Part shown: positions 1 through 6,709 of the stretch, piece after piece | How positions within the stretch are numbered: the stretch's first letter is position 1 | Layout: each line of letters begins with the position of its first letter | DNA from: Gammaproteobacteria bacterium RIFCSPLOWO2_02_FULL_56_15 | GTDB lineage: Bacteria; Pseudomonadota; Gammaproteobacteria; Eutrophobiales; Eutrophobiaceae | Reading direction: 5' to 3' | Length of the DNA stretch: 16,306 nucleotides | Assembly (NCBI GenBank): GCA_001801825.1 | Contig: MGYR01000139.1 | Location: forward strand, 5,844-22,149 | Notes under the pieces: model-generated | Seen by the model: the letters and a program-made list of their open reading frames with translations, nothing else | Databases searched by the model: none | What the model was told of the DNA's origin: nothing | Position numbers and translations under genes: made by a program

Positions 1-15
1 GAAAACAAGTTTAAT

Positions 16-45
16 TCTTGGCGGGCTTTGCGCCTTGGCGAGATC
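16..45 (-). repeat. Short-unit GC-rich intergenic repeat (CGCCAAG/CGCAAAG type)
   Basis: Read on the minus strand, this stretch is built from degenerate units of about eight bases: CGCCAAGG, CGCAAAGC, CCGCCAAG, followed by AATTAAA. It lies outside any gene. From memory, similar runs of CGCAAAG/CGCCAAG units occur between genes in many unrelated bacterial genomes. I know of no established function, and only about three units are visible here. Confidence 0.4.
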
Positions 46-85
46 ACGGCGAATGCCCGACCAGACTTGAGTTGTTCTACATTGG

Positions 86-127
86 CTGGATACCAGATAA
101 CGCCTGCGGCGTTTCCGGTATGACGAA
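86..127 (+). repeat. REP-like extragenic palindrome
   Basis: The segment starts CTGGATACC and ends CGGTATGACG. An inner stem, AACGCC (99-104) with GGCGTT (108-113), has the loop TGC. An outer stem pairs TACC (91-94) with GGTA (117-120) around a small internal bulge. A TGGATACC opening, a palindromic core and a GGTATGACG tail is the usual form of REP/RAYT-type extragenic palindromes in proteobacteria. It sits just past the stop of the hydrolase gene at 138. There is no T-run on either side, so I prefer a REP element to an intrinsic terminator. Confidence 0.5.
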
Positions 128-137
128 ATATAAACCA

Positions 138-1175
138 TTATCCCGGAAGCCGGGAATACACTATCCGCTCGTTGCTGGTTGATCCCTGCACGCGTCTCTC
201 GCTTTCCAGAAAACGCAGATGGGCCAGGGTCTCGCCGAGTGCCAGCAAGCGGTTCAATTCGTTAAGCTGTCGTGGAAAGAGCAGGGAGCTGATCTCGGCG
301 GCATCCCTGGGTCTATCACAGAAGGATTCCACCTGGGTCAGGCGTGCGTGATGGTCCTGCTCGATCTGGTCAATCCGCAGATGCAGCCCGCTGAAAACCC
401 TGCCATGCGAGGGCAGGACCAGCGTTGTTCCCGGCAGCGTCCGCAACCGCTGCAGGGACGCAAAATATTCAGCCAGGGGATTCGTTTCGGATTCCATTGA
501 AAACAGACTGATGTTGCTGGTGATTTTTGGCAGGATCTGGTCACCGGAGATCAATACACCGGCGGTATCGCAATACAATGCAGCATGTCCCCGGGCATGT
601 CCGTTGCACAGGAGGACCCGCCAGGCCCTGCCCCCAACTTCGAGGGTATCGCCATCCTCCAAATACCGCATCCGCTCCGGTGAGCCGGAAACGATCCTCC
701 GGTATTTCCTGCCGGTTTCAAACTCCACGAAAGCTGCAGGTTCGCAAATACCATGGGCACGGTAGAATTGAGACACGGCAGCCTCATAGTAGCTAATATC
801 GTCCTGCAATAGAAAAGTCACTTTGTCAGCAGTTTCCCTGGACAGGTACACATCACAGGAAAAACGGTCAGACAACCACCGGGCGAGTCCGACATGATCA
901 GGATGGTGATGGGTTACGAATATCCGCTGTATCGGCCTGCCCCGCAGGTGGGCATTGAGCAGCGTATTCCAGATGGATTGGCATTCAGGTATCGCAGGTC
1001 CGGTATCCACCAGCGTCCAACCATCACCGTCCTCCAGGAGCCAGACATTGATCTGTCCCATGGCAAAAGGCAACGGCAGACTCATCCAGAAGATCCCGTT
1101 CTCCAACTCGGTTGCTGCACCCGGCGCGGGGATCCCGGGATAGGGATACACCAGTTCCTGAGTCTTGTTAAGCAT
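138..1175 (-). CDS. Metallo-beta-lactamase-fold hydrolase
   Basis: The gene encodes a soluble 345-residue protein of the MBL fold (glyoxalase II-like hydrolases); its substrate cannot be told from sequence. The metal site is intact: HHHPDH at residues 89-94, the NGH histidine at 193, the GDQ aspartate at 212 and SHG at 257. The C-terminal 80 residues are helical, like the extension found in many stand-alone MBL hydrolases. I chose the ATG at 1175 because the text from there (YPYPGIPAPG, then the first beta strand) looks like a normal family start. A TTG at 1217 would add 14 residues and overlap the stop of the upstream adenosyltransferase gene as TTGA, which would allow translational coupling; this alternative is real. 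It is the last gene of the pyk-fba-adenosyltransferase run. Possible roles include thioester or lactone hydrolysis; I do not pick one. Confidence 0.88.
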   Translation of the reverse strand: MLNKTQELVYPYPGIPAPGAATELENGIFWMSLPLPFAMGQINVWLLEDGDGWTLVDTGPAIPECQSIWNTLLNAHLRGRPIQRIFVTHHHPDHVGLARWLSDRFSCDVYLSRETADKVTFLLQDDISYYEAAVSQFYRAHGICEPAAFVEFETGRKYRRIVSGSPERMRYLEDGDTLEVGGRAWRVLLCNGHARGHAALYCDTAGVLISGDQILPKITSNISLFSMESETNPLAEYFASLQRLRTLPGTTLVLPSHGRVFSGLHLRIDQIEQDHHARLTQVESFCDRPRDAAEISSLLFPRQLNELNRLLALGETLAHLRFLESERRVQGSTSNERIVYSRLPG

Positions 1176-1213
1176 GTCCTGTGGGCTTCCATCCACTGTT
1201 CGAAACCCGCAAC

Positions 1214-1762
1214 TCAAACATCCCGGTTCCAGTAGATCTCATCATCGCCTTCACTTCTGGCCAGGATTCGCGCCAGTACAAAGAGCAGGTCCGAGAGCCG
1301 GTTTATAAATACCGTCATGGCCGGGGGTAGTACCAGGGTATCGGCCAATCCTGCCAGTTTTCGCTCCGCTCTGCGGCAAACGGTCCGCGCAATATGGCAA
1401 GTGGCGGCGGCCCGGTTACCACCGGGCAGGATAAATTCCCGGAGTGGCGGGAGATGAGAATTGTAATCATCAATCCATGTTTCCAATAGACCTGTGTAAT
1501 CCTTCAATTCTGCCTTTCCCGGTTCAGTGAGCGATAAGACGCCACCCAGGTTGAACAGGATATGTTGAATATGCCGCAACTGTTCCGTGGCCTGCTCTGG
1601 AATTCCTTCGCTGATCAACAACCCCAGCCAGCTGTTGAGTTCATCAATCTCCCCCATGGCGTCCAGTCGCGGGGATGACTTGGCGATCCGGGCGCCGTCC
1701 GCAAGGCCGCTGGTGCCGTCATCACCCGTACGGGTATAAATTCTGCTAAGGCGATTACCCAT
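1214..1762 (-). CDS. Cob(I)alamin adenosyltransferase, PduO/MMAB type
   Basis: This 182-residue enzyme transfers the adenosyl group of ATP to cob(I)alamin (or cobyrinic acid diamide), giving the adenosylcobalamin coenzyme. The family signatures are all present: the ATP-binding N-terminal YTRTGDDGTSGL (9-20), the FILPGG turn (110-115), the RTVCRRAER helix (126-134) and FINRLSDLLFVLAR (152-165). Length matches the trimeric PduO/MMAB family. The start at 1762 lacks a clear Shine-Dalgarno sequence. A small inverted repeat, TGGCAA (1762-1767) with TTGCCA (1780-1785), touches the start codon. The gene follows fba by 57 bases and precedes the hydrolase with a zero or 4-base junction. No cobalamin-dependent enzyme or other B12 gene is visible nearby, so its client is unknown. 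The symbols cobO, pduO and mmaB are all used for this family; I leave it blank. Confidence 0.92.
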   Translation of the reverse strand: MGNRLSRIYTRTGDDGTSGLADGARIAKSSPRLDAMGEIDELNSWLGLLISEGIPEQATEQLRHIQHILFNLGGVLSLTEPGKAELKDYTGLLETWIDDYNSHLPPLREFILPGGNRAAATCHIARTVCRRAERKLAGLADTLVLPPAMTVFINRLSDLLFVLARILARSEGDDEIYWNRDV

Positions 1763-1819
1763 GGCAAATCAAGCAAGCGTTGCCAGATTTGTCCCCCTGC
1801 AAAAAAAGTTCAGCCACAT

Positions 1820-2848
1820 TCATGCAGCCTGCTCCATTTCCGGTGTATACCGTCCGAGACAGGCAAGGCTGTTACACTTCTCCCGATGCAGCAAGCGCGC
1901 CTGCGCCTTGGCGACATTTTCTTTCTTACCACCCCAGTCCTTGAGGCAAGGCGCCTGCAGGGCTCGTCCATAGGAAAAGCTGAGTGGCCAGGGCAAGCTC
2001 GGACAGGATGCATTCATGGCATTCAGATGGGCAGTGGCAAGTTCCGCACTCTGCCCCCCGGAGAGGAATACGACACCCGGGATCGATGCAGGTACGGCAT
2101 CCAGCAGGCATTGTACGGTCTGCGCGGCAACCTCATCGATGCCAGCCTGTTGTGGACACAGTTTGCCGGGAACCACCATGTTTACCTTCAGGATGGTGTG
2201 TTCACAACGGACATCCTGTCGGTAGAGCATGTCGAACAGGGTATGCAGCGTGATCCTGGTTACCGAGTAGCACCTGTCAATGGTATTGTCGCCATCCATC
2301 AGCACCTCCGGTTCCACCATAGGCACCAACCCGGATTCCTGGCAGAGCGCCGCATACCGGGCCAGCGCGTGCATATTCGCCTCGATACAGGCATTCGTCG
2401 GGATATCCGCACCGATGGTAATCACGGCCCGCCACTTGGCAAAACGCGCACCGAGTTGCCGGTATTCCAGAAGACGTTTGCGCAGACCATCCAGTCCTTC
2501 CGTCACCTTTTCTCCAGGATGTCCCGCATGATCGCTGGTGCCGGCATCCACCTTGATTCCCGTCAGGATCCCCTGGCGCGACAGGATTTCCGGGAAAGAC
2601 ACCCCGTCAAGCGTGGCCTGGCGTATGGTTTCATCAAAGAGGATCATGCCGCTGATATAATCCCCAGCGCCGGGATTGGCAATCAGCAATTCCCGGTACG
2701 CGCGCCGGTTTTCCTCGTTCGATTCGATCCCAATGCTGTCAAAACGTTTCTTGATGGAAGGAAAACTCTCGTCAATCGCCAGTATTCCTTTTCCCTTCGC
2801 AACCATTGCGCCAGCAGTAACTGAAAGTCCGGTTAATGAATCGTTCAT
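1820..2848 (-). CDS. fba: Fructose-bisphosphate aldolase, class I
   Basis: The 342-residue cytosolic enzyme reversibly cleaves fructose 1,6-bisphosphate to dihydroxyacetone phosphate and glyceraldehyde 3-phosphate. It is the metal-independent Schiff-base class. Visible landmarks are GILAIDES with Asp26, GIKVDAG with Lys99, FAKWR with Lys138, VEPE with Glu179, and ILKVNMVVPG with the Schiff-base Lys221, followed by an SGGQS phosphate-binding segment. Length fits the animal-like class I family. The ATG at 2848 has TGGAG seven bases upstream. It lies 158 bases after the stop of the pyruvate kinase gene in the same direction, so both could be on one transcript. Class I enzymes occur in several autotrophic gammaproteobacteria, where the aldolase also serves the Calvin cycle; that link is inference here, as no Calvin-specific gene is in the window. 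Confidence 0.95.
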   Translation of the reverse strand: MNDSLTGLSVTAGAMVAKGKGILAIDESFPSIKKRFDSIGIESNEENRRAYRELLIANPGAGDYISGMILFDETIRQATLDGVSFPEILSRQGILTGIKVDAGTSDHAGHPGEKVTEGLDGLRKRLLEYRQLGARFAKWRAVITIGADIPTNACIEANMHALARYAALCQESGLVPMVEPEVLMDGDNTIDRCYSVTRITLHTLFDMLYRQDVRCEHTILKVNMVVPGKLCPQQAGIDEVAAQTVQCLLDAVPASIPGVVFLSGGQSAELATAHLNAMNASCPSLPWPLSFSYGRALQAPCLKDWGGKKENVAKAQARLLHREKCNSLACLGRYTPEMEQAA

Positions 2849-3006
2849 GTCATTACTCCATTACAGTGTGGGTGTTGTTTCGGATCCGGTCATTATGAAA
2901 AACCGGCAAAATCAAGTATAGAAGCCCGGCAGGGTGTGTGCAGAAGGCCGGCCAAAACCCCGCGGAAATCCGCAATAAGAACAGGAATGGTCATTGGCGT
3001 ACGGGC

Positions 3007-4449
3007 TCATGCAACTGTTTCCAGTGACTTGCCAACCTGGATGATTTTCATATTATTGGTTCCCCCGCGCATACCCTGCAAGTCACCTTTGGTGATGATA
3101 ACCCGATCGCCTTCAGTCACGTACCCCCTCTCCAGCAGGATACTGATGATTTCCCGGTTTGCCTCCAGAGGATTGGAATGAGTGATATCGTAACGGATAG
3201 GATAGACCCCCCGGTACAAACGCATTCTACGCATGGTTTCGAGATTGCGGGTAAACCCGAAAACAGGTATGGAAGAACTGATCCGGGACATCCAGCGGCA
3301 GGTTATACCGGTTTCCGTCAGTGAGGCGATCGCCCTCGCGCCTATATGATTCGCCGTATACATGGTAGCCATGGCAACGGCCTCATCGATGCGATCGAAA
3401 TGCTGGTTGATACGATGATCCGAGATCCTGGTAAGCGCCTGTTTCTCCGTTTCCTCACAGATCCTGGCCATCGCCTGTACGACCTTGGCCGGGTATTTTC
3501 CGATGCTGGTTTCCGCCGACAGCATCACCGCGTCAGTACCGTCCAGGACTGCGTTGGCCACGTCAAAAACCTCGGCGCGCAGGGGTATCTGGCTGTCTAT
3601 CATGGATTGCATCATCTGCGTGGCCGTGATCACCGGACGATTCTTCGTGCGGGCAAGGGTGATCAGGTTCTTCTGTATCGCCGGCAGGACCGCATCGCCC
3701 ATCTCCACGCCCAGATCGCCCCTGGCTATCATAATCGCCGCCGAGGCATCGATGATCTCCCCGGCATTCTCGACCGCCTCGGCGCGTTCAATCTTGGAAA
3801 TCACGCCGGCGATGCTGCCGGCCTCCTCCAGATACCTCCGTGTCTCGTTTACGTCGCTGGCGCTGCGTATGAAAGATACGGCGAAATAATCAGCCCCGAT
3901 CTTCACTCCATGCTGTAAATCACCGATATCCTTTTGCGTCAGGGTCCGCGCCGATAATCCCCCGCCCAACAGGTTGATCCCCTTGCTGTCAGAAAGCTCA
4001 CCTCCGACCAACACCTTGCATACGATCTCGGTACCGGAGACACCCTGGACCTCCAGTACAATCCGGCCATCGTCCAGCAGCAAGGTGTTTCCGGGTTTCA
4101 CATCCACATGCAGTTGCTTGTAGGTGACTCCTACCCGGTTCTCATCCCCGGTCTTGCCGTCCATGGACACCTCAAGGGAAAAGGCTTGCCCTTCCCTCAG
4201 CTGGATCCGACCTTTGTTGAATTTCTCCAGACGGATCTTGGGCCCCTGGAGATCGGCGATAATTCCCGTCTCGACCCCCAGATGTGTTGAGATTTCACGA
4301 ATGCGCGCCACGCGCTGTTCATGGCGGTCGCCATTCTGATGGGAGTAGTTCAGCCGAAACAAGTCCACACCGGCTTCGAGAAGTTTTTCCAGCATGCCCG
4401 GCTCATCGGTAGCCGGCCCGACCGTGGCAATGATCTTTGTGCGTCTCAT
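3007..4449 (-). CDS. pyk: Pyruvate kinase, PykA-like
   Basis: The 480-residue enzyme converts phosphoenolpyruvate and ADP to pyruvate and ATP, the last step of glycolysis. Motifs in order: RRTKIIATVGPATD at the N-terminus, FRLNYSH with Arg32 and Asn34, ADLQGPKIR around residues 65-73, KGINLLGGGLS (156-166), ISKIERAEAV with the catalytic Lys219, the metal- and substrate-binding MIARGDLGVE (240-249), then TATQMMQSMI and TDAVMLSAETSIGKYP. The B domain lies at about 75-175 and the C-terminal regulatory domain from about 350. Length equals E. coli PykA (480), and much of the motif wording is PykA-like. The ATG at 4449 sits directly after GGGAAAGG. A 14-base palindrome lies about 20 bases upstream of the start (see findings). 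fba follows after 158 bases. Which effectors control it (AMP, sugar phosphates) cannot be read from the sequence. Confidence 0.96.
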   Translation of the reverse strand: MRRTKIIATVGPATDEPGMLEKLLEAGVDLFRLNYSHQNGDRHEQRVARIREISTHLGVETGIIADLQGPKIRLEKFNKGRIQLREGQAFSLEVSMDGKTGDENRVGVTYKQLHVDVKPGNTLLLDDGRIVLEVQGVSGTEIVCKVLVGGELSDSKGINLLGGGLSARTLTQKDIGDLQHGVKIGADYFAVSFIRSASDVNETRRYLEEAGSIAGVISKIERAEAVENAGEIIDASAAIMIARGDLGVEMGDAVLPAIQKNLITLARTKNRPVITATQMMQSMIDSQIPLRAEVFDVANAVLDGTDAVMLSAETSIGKYPAKVVQAMARICEETEKQALTRISDHRINQHFDRIDEAVAMATMYTANHIGARAIASLTETGITCRWMSRISSSIPVFGFTRNLETMRRMRLYRGVYPIRYDITHSNPLEANREIISILLERGYVTEGDRVIITKGDLQGMRGGTNNMKIIQVGKSLETVA

Positions 4450-4606
4450 CCTTTCCCGTGATACCAGCCGGCAATTACCGGACTTCTACCGATAGATCAT
4501 AATTGAGTTTGGCGGTTACTGATAGCAATAGTAATTATCATCGGATGTAATCTATCACCTTGTGGAAGATAGAGCGGGATGGGTCGGAGGAATGCATACG
4601 GTTTGC

Positions 4607-5473
4607 TTATCGGATGCCTGATTTTTCGAGCATTAATGCCTCCTCGCTCCCGGAAAAATTGTTTTTGAGTAACAGGGCATAACTGGAAACCGCATCCTTG
4701 TTATTCAGTTGCTTCTCTATCCGGATACCAAGCCACAGGCTTTTCTCATTGTGACTCGAGGTATGGAGATACGCTGTCAGATAATCCCGGGCAACCAGGA
4801 ATTCTCCACGGTCATGGCTGATTTCAGTCATCTGTAACAGCACACTCGGCAGATAGGGTTGCGCCTGCAAAGCCTTCTGAAAATATTCAATTGCCTGTTC
4901 CGTCCTGCCGTATTTATACGCGCAGGTGCCGGCATTCGCATAGGGGACTTCCGGTGATTCGTACAGGGGATTGCCCGCAGCTTCGACAAAATATTTCTCA
5001 GCCTCCTCACTGGCGCCCTGAGTGCATAGAAACTGGCCGAAATTACTAAGAATATCGGAATTGGAGCGATCCATCCGGACCGATTGTCTGAAATATTTCT
5101 CCGCCTCATCCGATTCTCCCATCCGCTGATAGACCAATCCCATCACACTGTACACCATGGGATTGCGAGGTTCGGCCTTGCGCGCCATCGATAATTTCTC
5201 CAGGGCTTTTTCGTATTCCTCCTTACGCATGTATTCAATACCGAGACTGATGTTCGTTGCAGCAATCTCTGTTTTGTCGAGTTTCGGTTCTGACTGTTGC
5301 CTCTCCACGCTGTTGGCGACCGTGGAAGCCACCAAGCTGGCTATGGTCAAGGTGCTACAGGCTGGCAGCCACATCTGGCAAAGTAAAAGGAGAATGATGA
5401 CCCGGGCGACACCATGGCATCCGGTCAAGGAATGGAGGTGTGCGTGAAGAACCCGCTCCGGGCAGAGATTCAT
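4607..5473 (-). CDS. pilF: PilF/PilW-like type IV pilus pilotin, TPR lipoprotein
   Basis: This 288-residue lipoprotein has tandem TPR repeats at about 73-105, 107-139, 141-172, 177-209 and beyond. The end of the chain, SLWLGIRIEKQ followed by AVSSYALLLK, closely matches my recollection of the C-terminal TPRs of Pseudomonas PilF, an outer-membrane lipoprotein needed for PilQ secretin assembly in type IV pili. A hydrophobic stretch and lipobox LPAC place the lipidated Cys at 39. I start at the ATG at 5473, preceded by AAGGGA; the frame stays open to 5737 but the extra segment is not TPR-like and runs over the divergent yeiP start. The N-terminal part before the hydrophobic core (about 24 residues) is long for a lipoprotein signal. 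In many gammaproteobacteria pilF sits beside rlmN/ispG/hisS; here it is alone, facing yeiP. A generic TPR lipoprotein is the alternative. Confidence 0.85.
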   Translation of the reverse strand: MNLCPERVLHAHLHSLTGCHGVARVIILLLLCQMWLPACSTLTIASLVASTVANSVERQQSEPKLDKTEIAATNISLGIEYMRKEEYEKALEKLSMARKAEPRNPMVYSVMGLVYQRMGESDEAEKYFRQSVRMDRSNSDILSNFGQFLCTQGASEEAEKYFVEAAGNPLYESPEVPYANAGTCAYKYGRTEQAIEYFQKALQAQPYLPSVLLQMTEISHDRGEFLVARDYLTAYLHTSSHNEKSLWLGIRIEKQLNNKDAVSSYALLLKNNFSGSEEALMLEKSGIR

Positions 5474-5519
5474 TTCGGTTCCCTTACAACGATCACGATT
5501 ATTATCAGAGGTCAAAAGT

Positions 5520-5525
5520 ATTATA
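5520..5525 (-). promoter_or_regulatory. Candidate -10 box for the pilF-like gene
   Basis: The minus strand reads a perfect TATAAT here, which would start transcription about 40 bases before the ATG at 5473. There is no recognisable -35 at 16-18 bases spacing, so this rests on the -10 alone. Confidence 0.25.
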
Positions 5526-5675
5526 GACGATGGCCACATGACATTTGTAGACCCCACCGCCAAACAGGTAAAATCACGCTTCTTTCCGAATTCCAAGAAC
5601 TGGTATGCAGTCATTCGCCACCGATTGCCGACTGTGCGTGTTTCGGATCCACGGATTTTCTCAGGAGACAAATGA

Positions 5676-6242
5676 ATGCCAAGGGCCAGTGAAATCAAAA
5701 AAGGTATAATCATTGATATCGACGGTATACCACACATCGTCAGACAGGTTGAATGTAAGAGCCCCTCTTCCAGAGGCGCCGCAACAATCTACCGGATCCG
5801 GTATCTGAATCTGCAGACGTACCAGAAACTGGAGGAAACCTATAAGGGGGACGATATCCTGAGGGAATCCGACTGCATCCGAGCGCGGGTACAATTCAGT
5901 TATATCGACGATGGCAACCATGTATTCATGAACATGGGGGATTTCAACCAGTACAGCATTGCCTCTGTTGAACTGGGGGATCAGACCGGATACCTGATCG
6001 AGGGACTGGAGGGGATCACCGCATTACTGGTGGAAGACAGGTTGCGGGGAATAGAATTGCCGCAATCGGTCGATCTGGAGATCACCGAAACCGCACCAGG
6101 GATTAAGGGCGCCACCGCTACCGGTAGAACAAAACCGGCACAACTCGCAACCGGTATCGAGGTTCAGGTCCCCGAGTACCTGGAAAGAGGCGAAGTCATC
6201 CGGGTCAACACAGTGACGGGTAAATATATGTCCAGGGCCTGA
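5676..6242 (+). CDS. yeiP: Elongation factor P-like protein YeiP (EfpL)
   Basis: The 188-residue protein is an EF-P paralogue that binds the ribosome between the P and E sites and helps it pass polyproline-type stalls. It has the three-domain EF-P layout: KOW-like domain I (about 1-65), then two OB domains. The opening MPRASEIKKG and the ending with VDLEITETAPGIKGATA and VQVPEYLERGEVIRVNT are typical of YeiP (E. coli 190 residues). The domain I loop tip reads SPSSRGAAT with Arg33, the unmodified arginine of YeiP/EfpL, where classical EF-P carries a modified Lys or Arg in a different loop context. The start at 5676 has AGGAGA seven bases upstream; an out-of-frame ATG at 5672 overlaps it. It is transcribed alone, divergent from the pilF-like gene and convergent with the PilZ gene. 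A separate EF-P gene is expected elsewhere in the genome. Confidence 0.93.
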   Translation: MPRASEIKKGIIIDIDGIPHIVRQVECKSPSSRGAATIYRIRYLNLQTYQKLEETYKGDDILRESDCIRARVQFSYIDDGNHVFMNMGDFNQYSIASVELGDQTGYLIEGLEGITALLVEDRLRGIELPQSVDLEITETAPGIKGATATGRTKPAQLATGIEVQVPEYLERGEVIRVNTVTGKYMSRA

Positions 6243-6300
6243 TCCCTGTGGAAGATAGATATACAGACGGCTTCATCGTGATGTTACGCGGAAGCAGCCT

Positions 6301-6654
6301 TCAGGTTTTCATCGTCATCATACGGATGAGTGTCACGATCATGTCCTTCTGCTCCTCGGACAGGTCCGTAAAGTAGAAACCGCTGTGATGGAAATCCGGA
6401 TGCTCAGCGGGTTTGCACCAAAGACACCTGGCAATCAGTCTGATTTCAACTATCTCATCATCCGGCCTGAGATACTCCAGAATAATCCGGTATTCCGTGT
6501 CGGCCCTGATTCCCGAGAAACTTTTCAACATCATTCCCTCGACGTGCATGTTTGAAGTGTAGCCCAGTGTTTCACCGGCAGCTTCATCGATGACCTTTAC
6601 GTTGACAGGGAAACGGATCAGTTTCCGGTGTTCATTCAGAGTTTCAGTTCGCAT
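6301..6654 (-). CDS. PilZ-domain protein, small
   Basis: This 117-residue soluble protein is made almost entirely of one PilZ domain, the beta-barrel that binds cyclic-di-GMP and regulates motility, pili or exopolysaccharide. The first binding motif, RxxxR, is present as Arg10 to Arg14 (RKLIR). The second, normally [DN]xSxxG, reads NMHVEG at 35-40, with His in place of Ser. Beta strands follow (EYRIILEYL, EIRLIARCLWC), then HSGFYFTDL and a C-terminal helix, as in single-domain PilZ proteins. There is no signal peptide or membrane segment. The start at 6654 has only a weak upstream GGCGA. It lies 55 bases past the stop of the VanZ gene in the same direction. Whether it still binds cyclic-di-GMP is open, because of the motif change. 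Its proximity to the pilF-like gene suggests, but does not show, a link to type IV pili. Confidence 0.82.
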   Translation of the reverse strand: MRTETLNEHRKLIRFPVNVKVIDEAAGETLGYTSNMHVEGMMLKSFSGIRADTEYRIILEYLRPDDEIVEIRLIARCLWCKPAEHPDFHHSGFYFTDLSEEQKDMIVTLIRMMTMKT

Positions 6655-6709
6655 TCGCCAGCTATCAATTCAAATTACGTTTACGGATTTTTTCCACCAT
6701 CAACCCTGT

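Noticed and set aside
1762..1785. TGGCAA/TTGCCA inverted repeat at the adenosyltransferase start as a B12 riboswitch
   Set aside because: It is a six-base stem in a 57-base gap, far too small for a cobalamin riboswitch, and no B12-box-like sequence is visible.
1886..2824. Plus-strand open frame (312 codons) antisense to fba
   Set aside because: The minus strand carries the full class I aldolase active site. The antisense product shows no motif and no ribosome site.
2962..2973. Hairpin GCGG-ATTT-CCGC after pyk as a terminator
   Set aside because: The stem is only four bases and the following TTTT is separated by four G. This is too weak to claim an end to the pyk transcript before fba.
5474..5737. 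Upstream extension of the pilF-like gene to 5737
   Set aside because: The extra 88 codons run over the divergent yeiP start and show no signal or TPR features, while the ATG at 5473 has a ribosome site and leads to a lipobox.
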